In this document: piece by piece, positions 36,607 through 45,337 of the stretch
How positions within the stretch are numbered: the first letter of the stretch is position 1
How the letters are laid out: each line of letters begins with the position of its first letter
Assembly: GCF_020169335.1 (NCBI RefSeq)
Contig: NZ_JAIEZN010000001.1
Location: 1,911,805-1,975,804, forward strand
DNA from: Devosia aquimaris
Lineage (GTDB): Bacteria; Pseudomonadota; Alphaproteobacteria; Rhizobiales; Devosiaceae
DNA: 64,000 bases
Direction: 5' to 3'
Made by a program: the position numbers and the translations under genes
The notes under the pieces: model-generated
What the model was told of the DNA's origin: nothing
What the model saw: only the letters and a program-made list of their open reading frames with translations
The model's database searches: none

Positions 36607-37557
36607 ATGCACGCCAAAGTCGTCATCATCGGTTCCGGCCCGGCCGGATACACCGCGGCGATCTATGCCGCGCGTGCGATGCTTGAGCCCCTGATGATCC
36701 AGGGTCTGCAGCCGGGCGGCCAATTGACCATCACCACCGATGTCGAAAATTATCCCGGTTTCGCCGACGTCATCCAGGGCCCCTGGCTGATGGACCAGAT
36801 GAAGGCCCAGGCCGAGCATGTCGGCACGCGCATCGTCAATGACATCATCACCCATGTCGATTTTGACGTCCGCCCGTTCAAGCTCACCGGCCATGACGGC
36901 GAAGTCTATACAGCCGACAGCGTCATCATCGCCACCGGCGCCCAGGCCAAGTGGCTGGGCCTGCCCAGCGAGCAGAAGTTCCAGGGCTTCGGCGTTTCCG
37001 CCTGCGCCACCTGCGATGGCTTCTTCTATCGCAACAAGGAAGTCATCGTCGTCGGCGGCGGCAATACCGCTGTCGAGGAAGCGCTGTTCCTCACCAATTT
37101 CGCCTCCAAGGTCATCGTCGTGCACCGTCGCGACGAATTCCGCGCCGAGCGCATCCTGCAGGATCGCCTGTTCAAGAACCCCAAGATCGAAGTGCGCTGG
37201 AACACCGAGATCGCCGAAGTTGGCGGCTCGGCCATGCCGCCCTCGGTCAATTCGGTCACCCTGCGCGATCTGGCGGCCAACCGCACCTATGAGCAGCCCA
37301 TCGACGGCGTGTTCATCGCCATCGGTCATGCCCCGGCCACCGCTATCTTCGCCGGCAAGCTCGACATGAAGCCCGGCGGCTATCTGCAGGTGAAGGCCGG
37401 CACCACTGAAACCAATATTCCCGGTGTCTTTGCCGCCGGCGATGTGACCGACGATGTCTATCGCCAGGCCATCACTGCGGCGGGCATGGGCTGCATGGCC
37501 GCGCTGGAGGCAGAACGCTTCCTGGCTGAACACGAACTCGCCGAAGCGGCGGAGTAG
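36607..37557 (+). CDS. trxB: TrxB, thioredoxin reductase
   Basis: NADPH-dependent flavoenzyme that reduces thioredoxin. It is 316 residues long. It shows the FAD loop GSGPAGYTAAIYAAR, the redox-active ACATCDG (CATC pair, about residue 137), the NADPH loop GGGNTAVEEALFL, and the C-terminal FAAGDVTDDVYRQAITAAGMG. It is followed after 33 bp by a LysR regulator, the same order as trxB-lsrB in rhizobia, so redox homeostasis is the likely shared theme. Confidence 0.98.
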   Translation: MHAKVVIIGSGPAGYTAAIYAARAMLEPLMIQGLQPGGQLTITTDVENYPGFADVIQGPWLMDQMKAQAEHVGTRIVNDIITHVDFDVRPFKLTGHDGEVYTADSVIIATGAQAKWLGLPSEQKFQGFGVSACATCDGFFYRNKEVIVVGGGNTAVEEALFLTNFASKVIVVHRRDEFRAERILQDRLFKNPKIEVRWNTEIAEVGGSAMPPSVNSVTLRDLAANRTYEQPIDGVFIAIGHAPATAIFAGKLDMKPGGYLQVKAGTTETNIPGVFAAGDVTDDVYRQAITAAGMGCMAALEAERFLAEHELAEAAE

Positions 37558-37590
37558 CCGAACCAAGACCCAACAAGAAGGCGACCAAAT

Positions 37591-38484
37591 ATGCTCGACT
37601 GGGACAAGCTCCGGATTTTCCACACCGCCGCCGAGTCGGGCAGTTTTACCCACGCCGCCGAAAAGCTGGGCATGAGCCAGTCGGCCGTCAGCCGCCAGAT
37701 TTCCGCCCTCGAGGATGATCTGGGGCTCAAGCTCTTCATCCGCCACGCCCGCGGCCTGGTGCTCACCGAAGTGGGTGAGCAGCTGTTCCGCACCGCGCAC
37801 CGCATGCATTGGGAACTCCAGCAGGTGGAGACCCAGATGTCGGAAAGTCAGGATGTCCCCACCGGGCCCCTGATCGTCACCACCACCGTGGGTATCGGCT
37901 CCACCTGGCTCAGCTCGCGGCTTGATGAATTCCTCAAGCTCTATCCGCTCATCCAGCTCGAGATCCGCCTCAACGACGCCGAGCTCGATCTGGCCATGCG
38001 CGAGGCCGACGTGGCCATCCGCCTGCACCGGCCCAACCAGTCCGAGATGATCCAGCGCAAGCTGTTCACCGTGCACAACCACTTCTATGCGTCGGTCGAC
38101 TACATCGAGGAATTCGGCATGCCCAAGACGGCCGACGAGCTGGACGATCACCGCATCGTCACCTTCGGCGAGCCCGTGCCGTCCTATCTGGGTGACATCA
38201 ACTATCTCGAGCGCATGGGCCGCAGCGATTCCAGCCCGCGCCGCACCACGCTCAAGGTCAATGCCATCTATGGCATGATGCAGGCCTGCCGCGCCGGCAT
38301 CGGCATCGCCATGCTGCCCGACTATGTCACCGAAAAGGAAGATCGCCTGGTCCAGGTCCTGCCCGAGACCGAGCTGCCGGCCTATGAGGCTTTCTTCGTG
38401 TACCCGCCTGCGCTCAAGAACTCCAAGCGCGTCGGCGTGTTCCGCGACTTCCTGGTCGGCAAGGCTCGCGAGTGGAGCTTCTAG
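37591..38484 (+). CDS. lsrB: LsrB/VtlR-type LysR regulator
   Basis: LysR-family regulator of 297 residues with the HTH SFTHAAEKLGMSQSAVSRQISALE and a periplasmic-binding-like effector domain. The opening MLDWDKLRIFHTAAESGSF and its place directly behind trxB match LsrB of Sinorhizobium and VtlR of Brucella/Agrobacterium, known regulators of redox and envelope traits and, for VtlR, of small RNAs. Only one cysteine is present in the whole protein (in MQACRAGIG), so a multi-cysteine disulfide switch is not possible within one subunit. The gene name is assigned from synteny and the N-terminal match. Confidence 0.85.
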   Translation: MLDWDKLRIFHTAAESGSFTHAAEKLGMSQSAVSRQISALEDDLGLKLFIRHARGLVLTEVGEQLFRTAHRMHWELQQVETQMSESQDVPTGPLIVTTTVGIGSTWLSSRLDEFLKLYPLIQLEIRLNDAELDLAMREADVAIRLHRPNQSEMIQRKLFTVHNHFYASVDYIEEFGMPKTADELDDHRIVTFGEPVPSYLGDINYLERMGRSDSSPRRTTLKVNAIYGMMQACRAGIGIAMLPDYVTEKEDRLVQVLPETELPAYEAFFVYPPALKNSKRVGVFRDFLVGKAREWSF

Positions 38485-38494
38485 GCACGCCGCC

Positions 38495-39202
38495 GTGACG
38501 CGCATCACCACGATCGCCCTCGATGCCGACGATACGCTCTGGCAGAACGAGCAGTTCTTCCGCATCACTCAGGATCGGTTCAAGGCCCTCCTGGCCGATC
38601 ACGCCGATGCCGAGAACCTCGACGAACGCCTCATCGCCGCGGTCAGTCGCAATCTCAGGCACTATGGTTTCGGCGCCAAGGGCTTCACCCTCTCCATGGT
38701 CGAGACGGCGCTCGAGGTCACCAATCATGCCGTGCCCGGCACCGTGATTGCCGAAATCCTTGCCTCGGGCCGCGAACTGCTGAACTTTCCCGTCGAAACC
38801 CTGCCCTATGTCGATCAGGCACTCGCAGAGCTCGAGGCCAGCCACCGCCTGATCCTGGTCACCAAGGGCGATCTGTTCGATCAGGAGCGCAAGCTCGCCG
38901 CCTCGGGCCTGGCCGACTTTTTCTCGGCGGTCGAGATCATTTCCGACAAGACGCCGGCTGCCTATGCCCGCATTTTCGAGCGCCACACCGATGGCGCCGC
39001 CCACACCGTCATGGTGGGCAATTCCATGCGATCCGACGTGCTGCCCGCCATTGCCGCCGGCAGCTATGGCGTCTTTGTGCCGCACGATCTCACCTGGGCC
39101 TATGAGCAGGCCGAAGAACCGCTCAACGAGCCGCGCTATGCCCGAATTGCCCATCTGGGCGAACTGGCGGCCGCCATCGCCGGCTTTGAGGCTGCGGCCT
39201 GA
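38495..39202 (+). CDS. HAD-superfamily hydrolase
   Basis: It is 235 residues, read from a GTG at 38495, 10 bp after the lsrB stop. HAD motif I is ALDADDTLW, motif II is in LILVTKGDL, the motif III lysine is near SDKTPAAY, and motif IV is MVGNSMRSD. A helical cap of about 100 residues follows motif I (C1 type). Likely a small-molecule phosphatase or dehalogenase-like enzyme; the substrate is unknown. An upstream in-frame extension overlapping lsrB is not credible. Co-transcription with trxB-lsrB is likely. Confidence 0.87.
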   Translation: MTRITTIALDADDTLWQNEQFFRITQDRFKALLADHADAENLDERLIAAVSRNLRHYGFGAKGFTLSMVETALEVTNHAVPGTVIAEILASGRELLNFPVETLPYVDQALAELEASHRLILVTKGDLFDQERKLAASGLADFFSAVEIISDKTPAAYARIFERHTDGAAHTVMVGNSMRSDVLPAIAAGSYGVFVPHDLTWAYEQAEEPLNEPRYARIAHLGELAAAIAGFEAAA

Positions 39203-39411
39203 GCGGCAATACGCGCCACACGCGTTCAACATCACATCAGGGTCTTGACCTCGCCGCGCTTCGGGAGCATCCGTGCACCGTCTTTGACAAGCCACGGACC
39301 GCAAAAGTGAACCCCGACTCTCGAAGTCGATCGACGAACAGGACGGCACGAAACACGGCGTGACGCAGCAGGTCGCGCCGGCGTAGCCGCCCGCGCACAA
39401 GGATACCTGCC

Positions 39412-40404
39412 ATGCTGAACATCTACACCGTCTCCGGCGACCACCTGGCCCGCCTCCCCCTCGCCCCCGCTTCCGTGCCCGACGATGCCGCCCAGGCCAT
39501 CTGGTTCGACCTGGTCAATCCCACCCGCGACGAAGAACATCTGGTCGAGCAATGCCTGGGTATCCAGGTGCCCACCCGCGACGAGATGAAGGACATCGAG
39601 CCCTCCGCCCGCCTCTATGCCGAGGCGGACGCCGAGTTCATGACGGCCACTGTCCTGAGCAAGATGCACGAGCACGACCCCATCAAGGTGCCCGTCACCT
39701 TTGTGCTGCGCGGCACGGCGCTGGTCACCATCCGCTATGCCGAGCCCCTGCCCTTTGTCACCTTCGAGGCCCTGGCCACCCGCCCCGGCGGTCGCCCACT
39801 GACCACCGGCGAACATGTCATGGCGGGCCTGCTGGATTCCTTCATCGATCGCATCGCCCAGGTGCTCGAGACCGCCGGCGAGGATCTCGACGCCATTTCG
39901 CGCGAGGTCTTCCGCAACAAGGTCAAGGGCGCCACCCGCAAGTCGCGCAACCTGGAAGGATTGATCGAAAAGATCGGCAACAAGGGCGACATGCTCACCC
40001 TGGTGCGCGAAAGCCTGATCACCATCCTGCGCCTCACCACCTTCCACCAAACCCGCCTGCCCGGCACGCCGCGCAGCGCCCGCGAGGTGCGGCAGGATTT
40101 CAAGGTGCTGCAGCGCGACGCCCAGGCCCTGGCCGATCACGCCGGCTTTCTCTCCAACAAGGTCAATTTCCTGCTCGATGCCACCCTGGGCCTGATCAAT
40201 CTGGAGCAGAACCAGATCATCAAGATCTTCTCGGTGGCGGCCGTGGTCTTCCTGCCGCCCACGCTGGTCGCCTCCATCTACGGCATGAATTTCCAGGTCA
40301 TGCCCGAGCTCAACTGGCAGTTCGGCTATCCTGCTGCCCTGTTTGCCATGGTGGCGTCGGCCGTCCTGCCCTACCTTTTCTTCAAGCGGCGCGGCTGGTT
40401 GTGA
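39412..40404 (+). CDS. corA: CorA-family divalent cation transporter
   Basis: Magnesium (or cobalt/nickel) channel of the inner membrane. It is 330 residues: a large cytoplasmic alpha/beta funnel with a long stalk helix, then two C-terminal membrane helices. The ion-selectivity motif YGMN is in ASIYGMNFQVMPEL, and the C-terminus has the usual basic end (FFKRRGWL). A 209-bp non-coding leader precedes it, in which I recognised no known magnesium riboswitch. It is immediately upstream of the small-RNA cluster. Confidence 0.94.
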   Translation: MLNIYTVSGDHLARLPLAPASVPDDAAQAIWFDLVNPTRDEEHLVEQCLGIQVPTRDEMKDIEPSARLYAEADAEFMTATVLSKMHEHDPIKVPVTFVLRGTALVTIRYAEPLPFVTFEALATRPGGRPLTTGEHVMAGLLDSFIDRIAQVLETAGEDLDAISREVFRNKVKGATRKSRNLEGLIEKIGNKGDMLTLVRESLITILRLTTFHQTRLPGTPRSAREVRQDFKVLQRDAQALADHAGFLSNKVNFLLDATLGLINLEQNQIIKIFSVAAVVFLPPTLVASIYGMNFQVMPELNWQFGYPAALFAMVASAVLPYLFFKRRGWL

Positions 40405-40517
40405 GCGCCCGGCCTGCCGCCGTAAGCGCCGGAAAAACCATGCCAAATCCGGCCCGGACGACTGAAATGTTCTAAAATCTATGCAGCCTCTGCATAGCTA
40501 TTATACGCGATGCCTTA

Positions 40518-40546
40518 TTGTTGAGCAAAGCGACACCCCATATATG
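40518..40546 (+). promoter_or_regulatory. Promoter of small RNA unit 1
   Basis: TTGTTG (40518-40523) and TATATG (40541-40546) are separated by 17 bp, placing initiation near 40552, just ahead of the first anti-SD hairpin. The same hexamer style (TTGCTG-17-TATATG) precedes unit 3. Confidence 0.55.
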
Positions 40547-40551
40547 CCTCC

Positions 40552-40666
40552 CAGCACAGCGGGCGCCTCCCTCCTCCCTTGCGCCCTCTGCGTTCCCTCC
40601 TTGTGGGAACTCGTTCCCGCAAATATGTGGCTCCGCTCTCCCCTCGAGCGGGGCCACATGTGTTTT
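40552..40666 (+). ncRNA. Anti-Shine-Dalgarno small RNA, unit 1
   Basis: About 115 nt, no credible protein. Hairpin 1, GGGCGC/GCGCCC (40561-40566, 40581-40586), carries CCTCCTCCC at 40570-40578 in its loop. Hairpin 2, GTTCCC/GGGAAC (40592-40610), has a TCCTTGT loop. A 13-bp stem ATGTGGCTCCGCT/AGCGGGGCCACAT (40625-40637, 40647-40659) with a CTCCCCTCG loop ends in TGTTTT and looks like the terminator. The loop motif is complementary to ribosome binding sites, as in the cuckoo/CcsR/alpha-r14 RNAs of alphaproteobacteria. Ends are estimated from promoter and terminator. Confidence 0.75.
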
Positions 40667-40710
40667 GGCCATCCTGCACTCAGCGCATGGCTGACATACG
40701 ACACAGATGA

Positions 40711-40738
40711 TTGCCTACTGAGTGAGTCGAGTTCATAA
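40711..40738 (+). promoter_or_regulatory. Promoter of small RNA unit 2
   Basis: TTGCCT (40711-40716) and TCATAA (40733-40738) with a 16-bp spacer lie just before the GGTGTTGC arm that opens unit 2. The match to consensus is moderate. Confidence 0.4.
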
Positions 40739-40742
40739 GGAG

Positions 40743-40934
40743 GGTGTTGCTGAGGCGCGTTCCATTTCCTCCTCCCTTGGAACAAGTATCGCAACACCGA
40801 GCCACGATCGTATCCTCCTCCCTCGATCACGGTTCACCGGCAGAGCGCATCTCCTCCTCCCTTGCTCTCTGCCTCACTTTCGATTTGGCTTCGGCCCTAT
40901 CATTGGCCCTGTCCTCGGACAGGGCCTTTTTTTT
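40743..40934 (+). ncRNA. Anti-Shine-Dalgarno small RNA with three CCTCCTCCC loops, unit 2
   Basis: About 190 nt. An outer stem GGTGTTGC/GCAACACC (40743-40750, 40791-40798) encloses hairpin TTCC/GGAA with CCTCCTCCC at 40768-40776. Hairpin GATCG/CGATC (40806-40828) has the motif at 40814-40822. Hairpin GGCAGAGC/GCTCTCTGCC (40839-40873) has it at 40853-40861. A GGC-TTCG-GCC mini-hairpin follows, then a textbook terminator GGCCCTGTC-CTCG-GACAGGGCC with eight Ts (40905-40934). Architecture is shared with unit 3, so the two are paralogous. Each loop could pair with an mRNA Shine-Dalgarno site. Confidence 0.85.
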
Positions 40935-41015
40935 CGTCCGCTTTCGCCCCGGCGCGCTGCATGGCTGACAACTTGTCGCTGTGCAAAATGCATGGCAGGC
41001 ATGTTGACCTATGTC

Positions 41016-41044
41016 TTGCTGACCAAACGGTCAAAATCTATATG
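41016..41044 (+). promoter_or_regulatory. Promoter of small RNA unit 3
   Basis: TTGCTG (41016-41021) and TATATG (41039-41044) are 17 bp apart, giving a predicted start at about 41051, exactly where the outer TGTCGC arm of unit 3 begins. Confidence 0.6.
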
Positions 41045-41050
41045 TGTACC

Positions 41051-41247
41051 TGTCGCTGGCGACGCCGCTCCGTATCCTCCTCCCTCGGACCCGCGTTTAG
41101 GCGACACGAACTTGAGCCGTATCCTCCTCCCTCGGCTTGGGTTCACCGGTCTGATGCATCTCCTCCTCCCTTGCATCGGGCCAAAACTTCAGATTTGGCT
41201 TCGGCCCTATCATCAGGCTCCAACTTCGGTTGGAGCCTCTTTTTTTT
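41051..41247 (+). ncRNA. Anti-Shine-Dalgarno small RNA with three CCTCCTCCC loops, unit 3
   Basis: About 197 nt and a paralogue of unit 2. The outer stem TGTCGC/GCGACA (41051-41056, 41101-41106) encloses TCCG/CGGA with CCTCCTCCC at 41076-41084. AGCCG/CGGCT presents it at 41123-41131, and GATGCA/TGCATC presents it at 41162-41170. The terminator is GGCTCCAAC-TTCG-GTTGGAGCC followed by TC and eight Ts (41216-41247). Stem sequences differ from unit 2 while pairing is kept (covariation), and the loop motifs and the segment around GATTTGGCTTCGGCC are identical. That pattern is strong evidence for a conserved RNA structure. Confidence 0.87.
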
Positions 41248-41349
41248 GCCCCGGCACATCCCGGCCGCGTCCCGGGCGCCCGATTCTGCATGGCAGCGTT
41301 TCCCAATTGACGAATTGTCGCACCCGCCTCCGGGCGCGATAACTGGCCT

Positions 41350-41450
41350 GTAAGTTCTGCGGCGGTCGTGGTGCCGCACCTCCAAAGTCACTGGCTCCGG
41401 CCAATGACTCCTGGCCCTGCCCATCCCCTCGGGCAGGGCCTTTCCTTTTT
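41350..41450 (+). ncRNA. Diverged small RNA, unit 4
   Basis: About 100 nt between a weak promoter match (TTGTCG 41315-41320, GATAAC 41338-41343, 17-bp spacer) and a strong terminator GGCCCTGCCC-ATCCCCTC-GGGCAGGGCC followed by TTTCCTTTTT (41413-41450). Internal hairpins are GCGGC/GCCGC and AGTCActGGC/GGCCaaTGACT. It lacks an exact CCTCCTCCC but has ACCTCC and GACTCCTGG unpaired or in loops. It may be a diverged member of the same cluster. It lies 144 bp ahead of the next gene. Confidence 0.6.
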
Positions 41451-41593
41451 CCCCGGACATGTCACTTCTGCCCACCGACCGGCAATTATTGCCGCGCGGC
41501 AGCCGCACTCGCCCGTCACCCCATTGATTTATCGGCGTAATTTTCAGGCACGGCCCTTGCATAGGATTTGTTAACCGATTGCAGGAGCCCACA

Positions 41594-42706
41594 ATGGTTG
41601 CCGTCAACGCCACCTATCCCAGCACCAGCTATCTCAATCTCGCCACCACCGTGGCGGCCAACCTGGCTGCCAGTAACAAGGACTCGGGCGCCGGCACCAC
41701 GTCGACCACCACCACCGAAGCGCCCGCCACCTCGATCACGCTGTCCAGTGCCGCCCAGGCCGAATTGGCCAAGAAGGATTTCGCCACCGTCCTGGCCGAC
41801 GCCCATGCCAAGCTGCTCGCCCTGCTCAAGGACGCCAAGCGCACCAGCCCCCTGCAGGATGGCAAGCTGGCGCTCGACATCTCGAGCCTGGATCCGCGCG
41901 AGCTCTATGCCATGTCCAGCGACAAGAGCTTCGCTCCCGAAGAGCGCGAGGCCGCCGGGCTCGAGATGCAGCGCCGCTTTGAAAGCGCCATGTCCGGCCC
42001 CGCTGCCGTCGCCAAGGTCACCGGCGACTACACTGGCCTCTACAAGGCCGCCGCCACCTATCTCGATAGCCTGGGCGACGAGGAGAAGAACGGCACCGAC
42101 TGGATTGCCGGCCGTGACGCCATTACGGAAGGCCTCAAGCAGCTGCAGTCCGATCCCAAGACCCTGCCCGATGCCGGCGACAACGATCCGGTGGCGCTCT
42201 ATCTCGCGCTCACCGAGGCCGGCCAGACCCAGCAGCAGGACATCAAGGATGTCGCCACCGGCGCCCGCGCCTCGCTCGACGCGCTCTATGCCAAGGCGAT
42301 CAAGGACGGCAAGGTGCCCACCTTCAACAAGCAGACCACGGTCGGCACCTATGTCGACCTGTCCAGCTTCCCCAGCCGTACCCTCTCCGCCATCGCGCTC
42401 AACACCGAGAACAAGTTCGCGCCCGAAGAAGTCAATGCCGCCAGGGGCGCCCTGCGCACCAAGAGCGGCGCCGCGCTGCTGGCGGGCTTCCAGAACGCCG
42501 CCAAGTCCAGCGACCCCACCGCCTTCAGCCAGAACATCATTTCGATCTATTCCTCGATGAGCGACGAGGAGCGCCAGGCCGCCGGCTGGAGCAGCGATTT
42601 CTATGCCGCCGCTCTCGCCAGCTACCAGACCACCAACAAGCTCACCGAAATGTTCGCCCAGGCCGGCGGCAGCAGCACCAGCTTCCTGAGCTGGATGGGC
42701 AAGTAG
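41594..42706 (+). CDS. Unrecognised protein with an internal duplication
   Basis: It is 370 residues; the ATG has AGGAG six bases upstream. I do not recognise the family. A Ser/Thr-rich N-terminus (about 60 residues, STTTTEAPATS) precedes a helical body. Two segments resemble each other: around SSLDPRELYAMSSDKSFAPEE (about residue 100) and around SSFPSRTLSAIALNTENKFAPEE (about residue 260), suggesting a duplicated domain. A third related element near the end reads YSSMSDEERQAAG. There is no signal peptide or membrane helix. It follows the small-RNA cluster and precedes a family B palindrome that can act as its terminator. Composition matches genomic neighbours. Confidence 0.75.
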   Translation: MVAVNATYPSTSYLNLATTVAANLAASNKDSGAGTTSTTTTEAPATSITLSSAAQAELAKKDFATVLADAHAKLLALLKDAKRTSPLQDGKLALDISSLDPRELYAMSSDKSFAPEEREAAGLEMQRRFESAMSGPAAVAKVTGDYTGLYKAAATYLDSLGDEEKNGTDWIAGRDAITEGLKQLQSDPKTLPDAGDNDPVALYLALTEAGQTQQQDIKDVATGARASLDALYAKAIKDGKVPTFNKQTTVGTYVDLSSFPSRTLSAIALNTENKFAPEEVNAARGALRTKSGAALLAGFQNAAKSSDPTAFSQNIISIYSSMSDEERQAAGWSSDFYAAALASYQTTNKLTEMFAQAGGSSTSFLSWMGK

Positions 42707-42709
42707 GCC

Positions 42710-42775
42710 GCAGGCAAAATCACGCCCATGTCGTGATTTTAGGTTTGGAGGCCATGAGCGCTACGCTCGAATGGC
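42710..42775. repeat. Repeat-family B copy (terminator-like)
   Basis: AAAATCACG-CCCATGT-CGTGATTTT (42716-42740) followed by GGAGGCCATGAGCGCTACGCTCGAATGGC matches the layout of the copies at 33437-33618, with compensated base changes in the stem. It lies between convergent genes. Confidence 0.75.
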
Positions 42776-42798
42776 CCGGGCGTGTAACAAGCACGGTC

Positions 42799-43314
42799 CT
42801 ACTGCAACCTTATGCGGTTCAACACCACGACGGGGGGCACCTGCACCAGATCCAGGGCGTCTATCCGTGCCGCGCGCCGCTCGGGCCATGAGCGCGAGAT
42901 GGCGGCCATTCCACGCGCTACGTCGCCTTCCATCTGTAGCGTCACATGGGGCGTCCACAATCCCGGTTGGTAGTGCGCCCGTACCTTGTCGATTGGCAGG
43001 TGCGCCATCAGGTGCGAATGCATCGCTTCGAGCGCGTCTCCGCCCTCCACTGCTAGCCAGGCAATAGTGGTCCCCTCGAAGCTCCGCACGCCACCCAGCC
43101 GGACCGTTAGGGCCCGCACCGACCTCATGGCCGCCAGCGCCGCCTCCACCGTCTCGCGCGGCGGCTCATCATCGAGCACCGCGAGCGACACATGCGGCAC
43201 ATAGTCAAGTGTCACCATGTGGTTGCAGATGCCTTCGGCCGCCAATTGCTGCCAGATCGATCGAACGGCGGCATCAGTCGCCGCATCAAGCGTCAGGCAG
43301 AAGGAATAGGCCAC
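42799..43314 (-). CDS. 2H phosphoesterase (2'-5' RNA ligase family)
   Basis: It is 171 residues, read from a GTG directly abutting the stop of the aminotransferase gene. The two HxS/T motifs that define the 2H family are present: PHVSLAV (about residue 40) and PHVTLQM (about residue 122). Such proteins cleave or ligate 2'-5' linkages or cyclic phosphates in RNA or nucleotides; the actual substrate is unknown. Zero spacing suggests translation coupled to the upstream aminotransferase. Confidence 0.87.
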   Translation of the reverse strand: MAYSFCLTLDAATDAAVRSIWQQLAAEGICNHMVTLDYVPHVSLAVLDDEPPRETVEAALAAMRSVRALTVRLGGVRSFEGTTIAWLAVEGGDALEAMHSHLMAHLPIDKVRAHYQPGLWTPHVTLQMEGDVARGMAAISRSWPERRAARIDALDLVQVPPVVVLNRIRLQ

Positions 43315-44571
<1,257 letters not shown>

Positions 44572-44604
44572 TCAAGCCGCATGCGCCGCGCGGCGCGCTT
44601 TCGT

Positions 44605-44774
44605 CTGATCGGTGCAAGATCAGATTGATGCGGTGCCATCGCCCCTCCCCCTTGAGGGGAGGGTTGGGGTGGGGGTGGCTCTAGCGGCCACCGGTGTCCT
44701 TCTCCCTCGTTCACTCCCATAAAATGGAGAAAGGCAAAGGAGCCGCAAATCCACTTTGGCGTGAAATGAGCTAG
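44605..44774 (-). repeat. Repeat-family A, near full-length copy
   Basis: About 165 bp. Read on the minus strand it begins CTAGCTCATTTCACG, continues AGTGGATTTGCGGCTCC, then a GAACGAGGGAG block, CCACCCCCACCCC, CCCTCCCCTCAAGGGGGAGGGG, and ends ACCGCATCAATCTGATC. It aligns over its length with the copy at 51467-51653, which is in the opposite orientation. Its CTAG terminus supplies the TAG stop of the DUF4864 gene. Confidence 0.85.
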
Positions 44775-45190
44775 ATGCCGATGCCCGGCGCCTTGCGCAG
44801 CGCCACACCCAGCACGCGCCAGCCCTCGCCGGGTTCCTCGCCCAATTGGTAGAGCGCGTCGTAAAGGCTCTGGTCGGGGCCGACGAATTTGACCACCTGC
44901 GCCACAACCGTGTCGCTCACCCGCTCGAAACTGCCAAAGCTGTGCGAGCGCGACCGGATAATCGGCCCATAGCCGCTGGCTTCAACGGCCACCAGAAAGG
45001 CCTCGGGCTGTTCGGCAAACTGGGTGCGGAAACCCTCGCTGGCAAATGCCAGTGCCGCCGCGGCGTCCTGCTCGTGCAGGGCCGCGATCTGCCCGCTCAC
45101 CACCGCCTGCCAGGGCGCCGCATCGTCCTGTGCCTGTGCTGGTATCACCAGCGCCATCATCACCATCAATAGTGCTGCCAAAGTGCGCAT
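44771..45190 (-). CDS. Secreted DUF4864 family protein
   Basis: It is 139 residues with a signal peptide (MRTLAALLMVMMALVIPAQA-QD). The mature domain (QIAALHEQDAAAALAFASEGFRTQF, SHSFGSFERVSDTVVAQVVKFVGPDQ, YDALYQLGEEPGEGWRVLGVALRK) matches DUF4864, a small family of unknown function with an NTF2-like look. AGGAGGAG lies just ahead of the ATG, which is why the open extension to 45331 was not used. The final codon and stop fall at the edge of a family A repeat. Confidence 0.83.
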   Translation of the reverse strand: MRTLAALLMVMMALVIPAQAQDDAAPWQAVVSGQIAALHEQDAAAALAFASEGFRTQFAEQPEAFLVAVEASGYGPIIRSRSHSFGSFERVSDTVVAQVVKFVGPDQSLYDALYQLGEEPGEGWRVLGVALRKAPGIGI

Positions 45191-45337
45191 GTCTGTCTCC
45201 TCCTGATGCGCCGGGCGCATCGCGCTGCCACAGTTCCGCCACCAAATGGTACGCAGGCAGCCGGATTGGGTACAAACTCGAACCGCATTCACATGGCTTG
45301 ATGCTGTCACTGACCTCCAGATGAACGACATCTACCC

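Noticed and set aside
36565-38568. 667-codon minus-strand open frame over trxB and lsrB
   Set aside because: It is antisense to trxB and lsrB, which carry clear motifs; the composition is that of a mirror frame.
39203-39411. Magnesium riboswitch in the corA leader
   Set aside because: No ykoK (M-box) or mgtA-type consensus could be recognised in the 209-bp leader, and no dominant hairpin plus T-run was seen.
40481-41353. Several overlapping plus-strand open frames in the corA downstream region, including one of 206 codons
   Set aside because: They translate the repeated CCTCCTCCC and terminator sequences into Ser/Pro/Leu-rich nonsense. RNA hairpins and terminators explain the region better.
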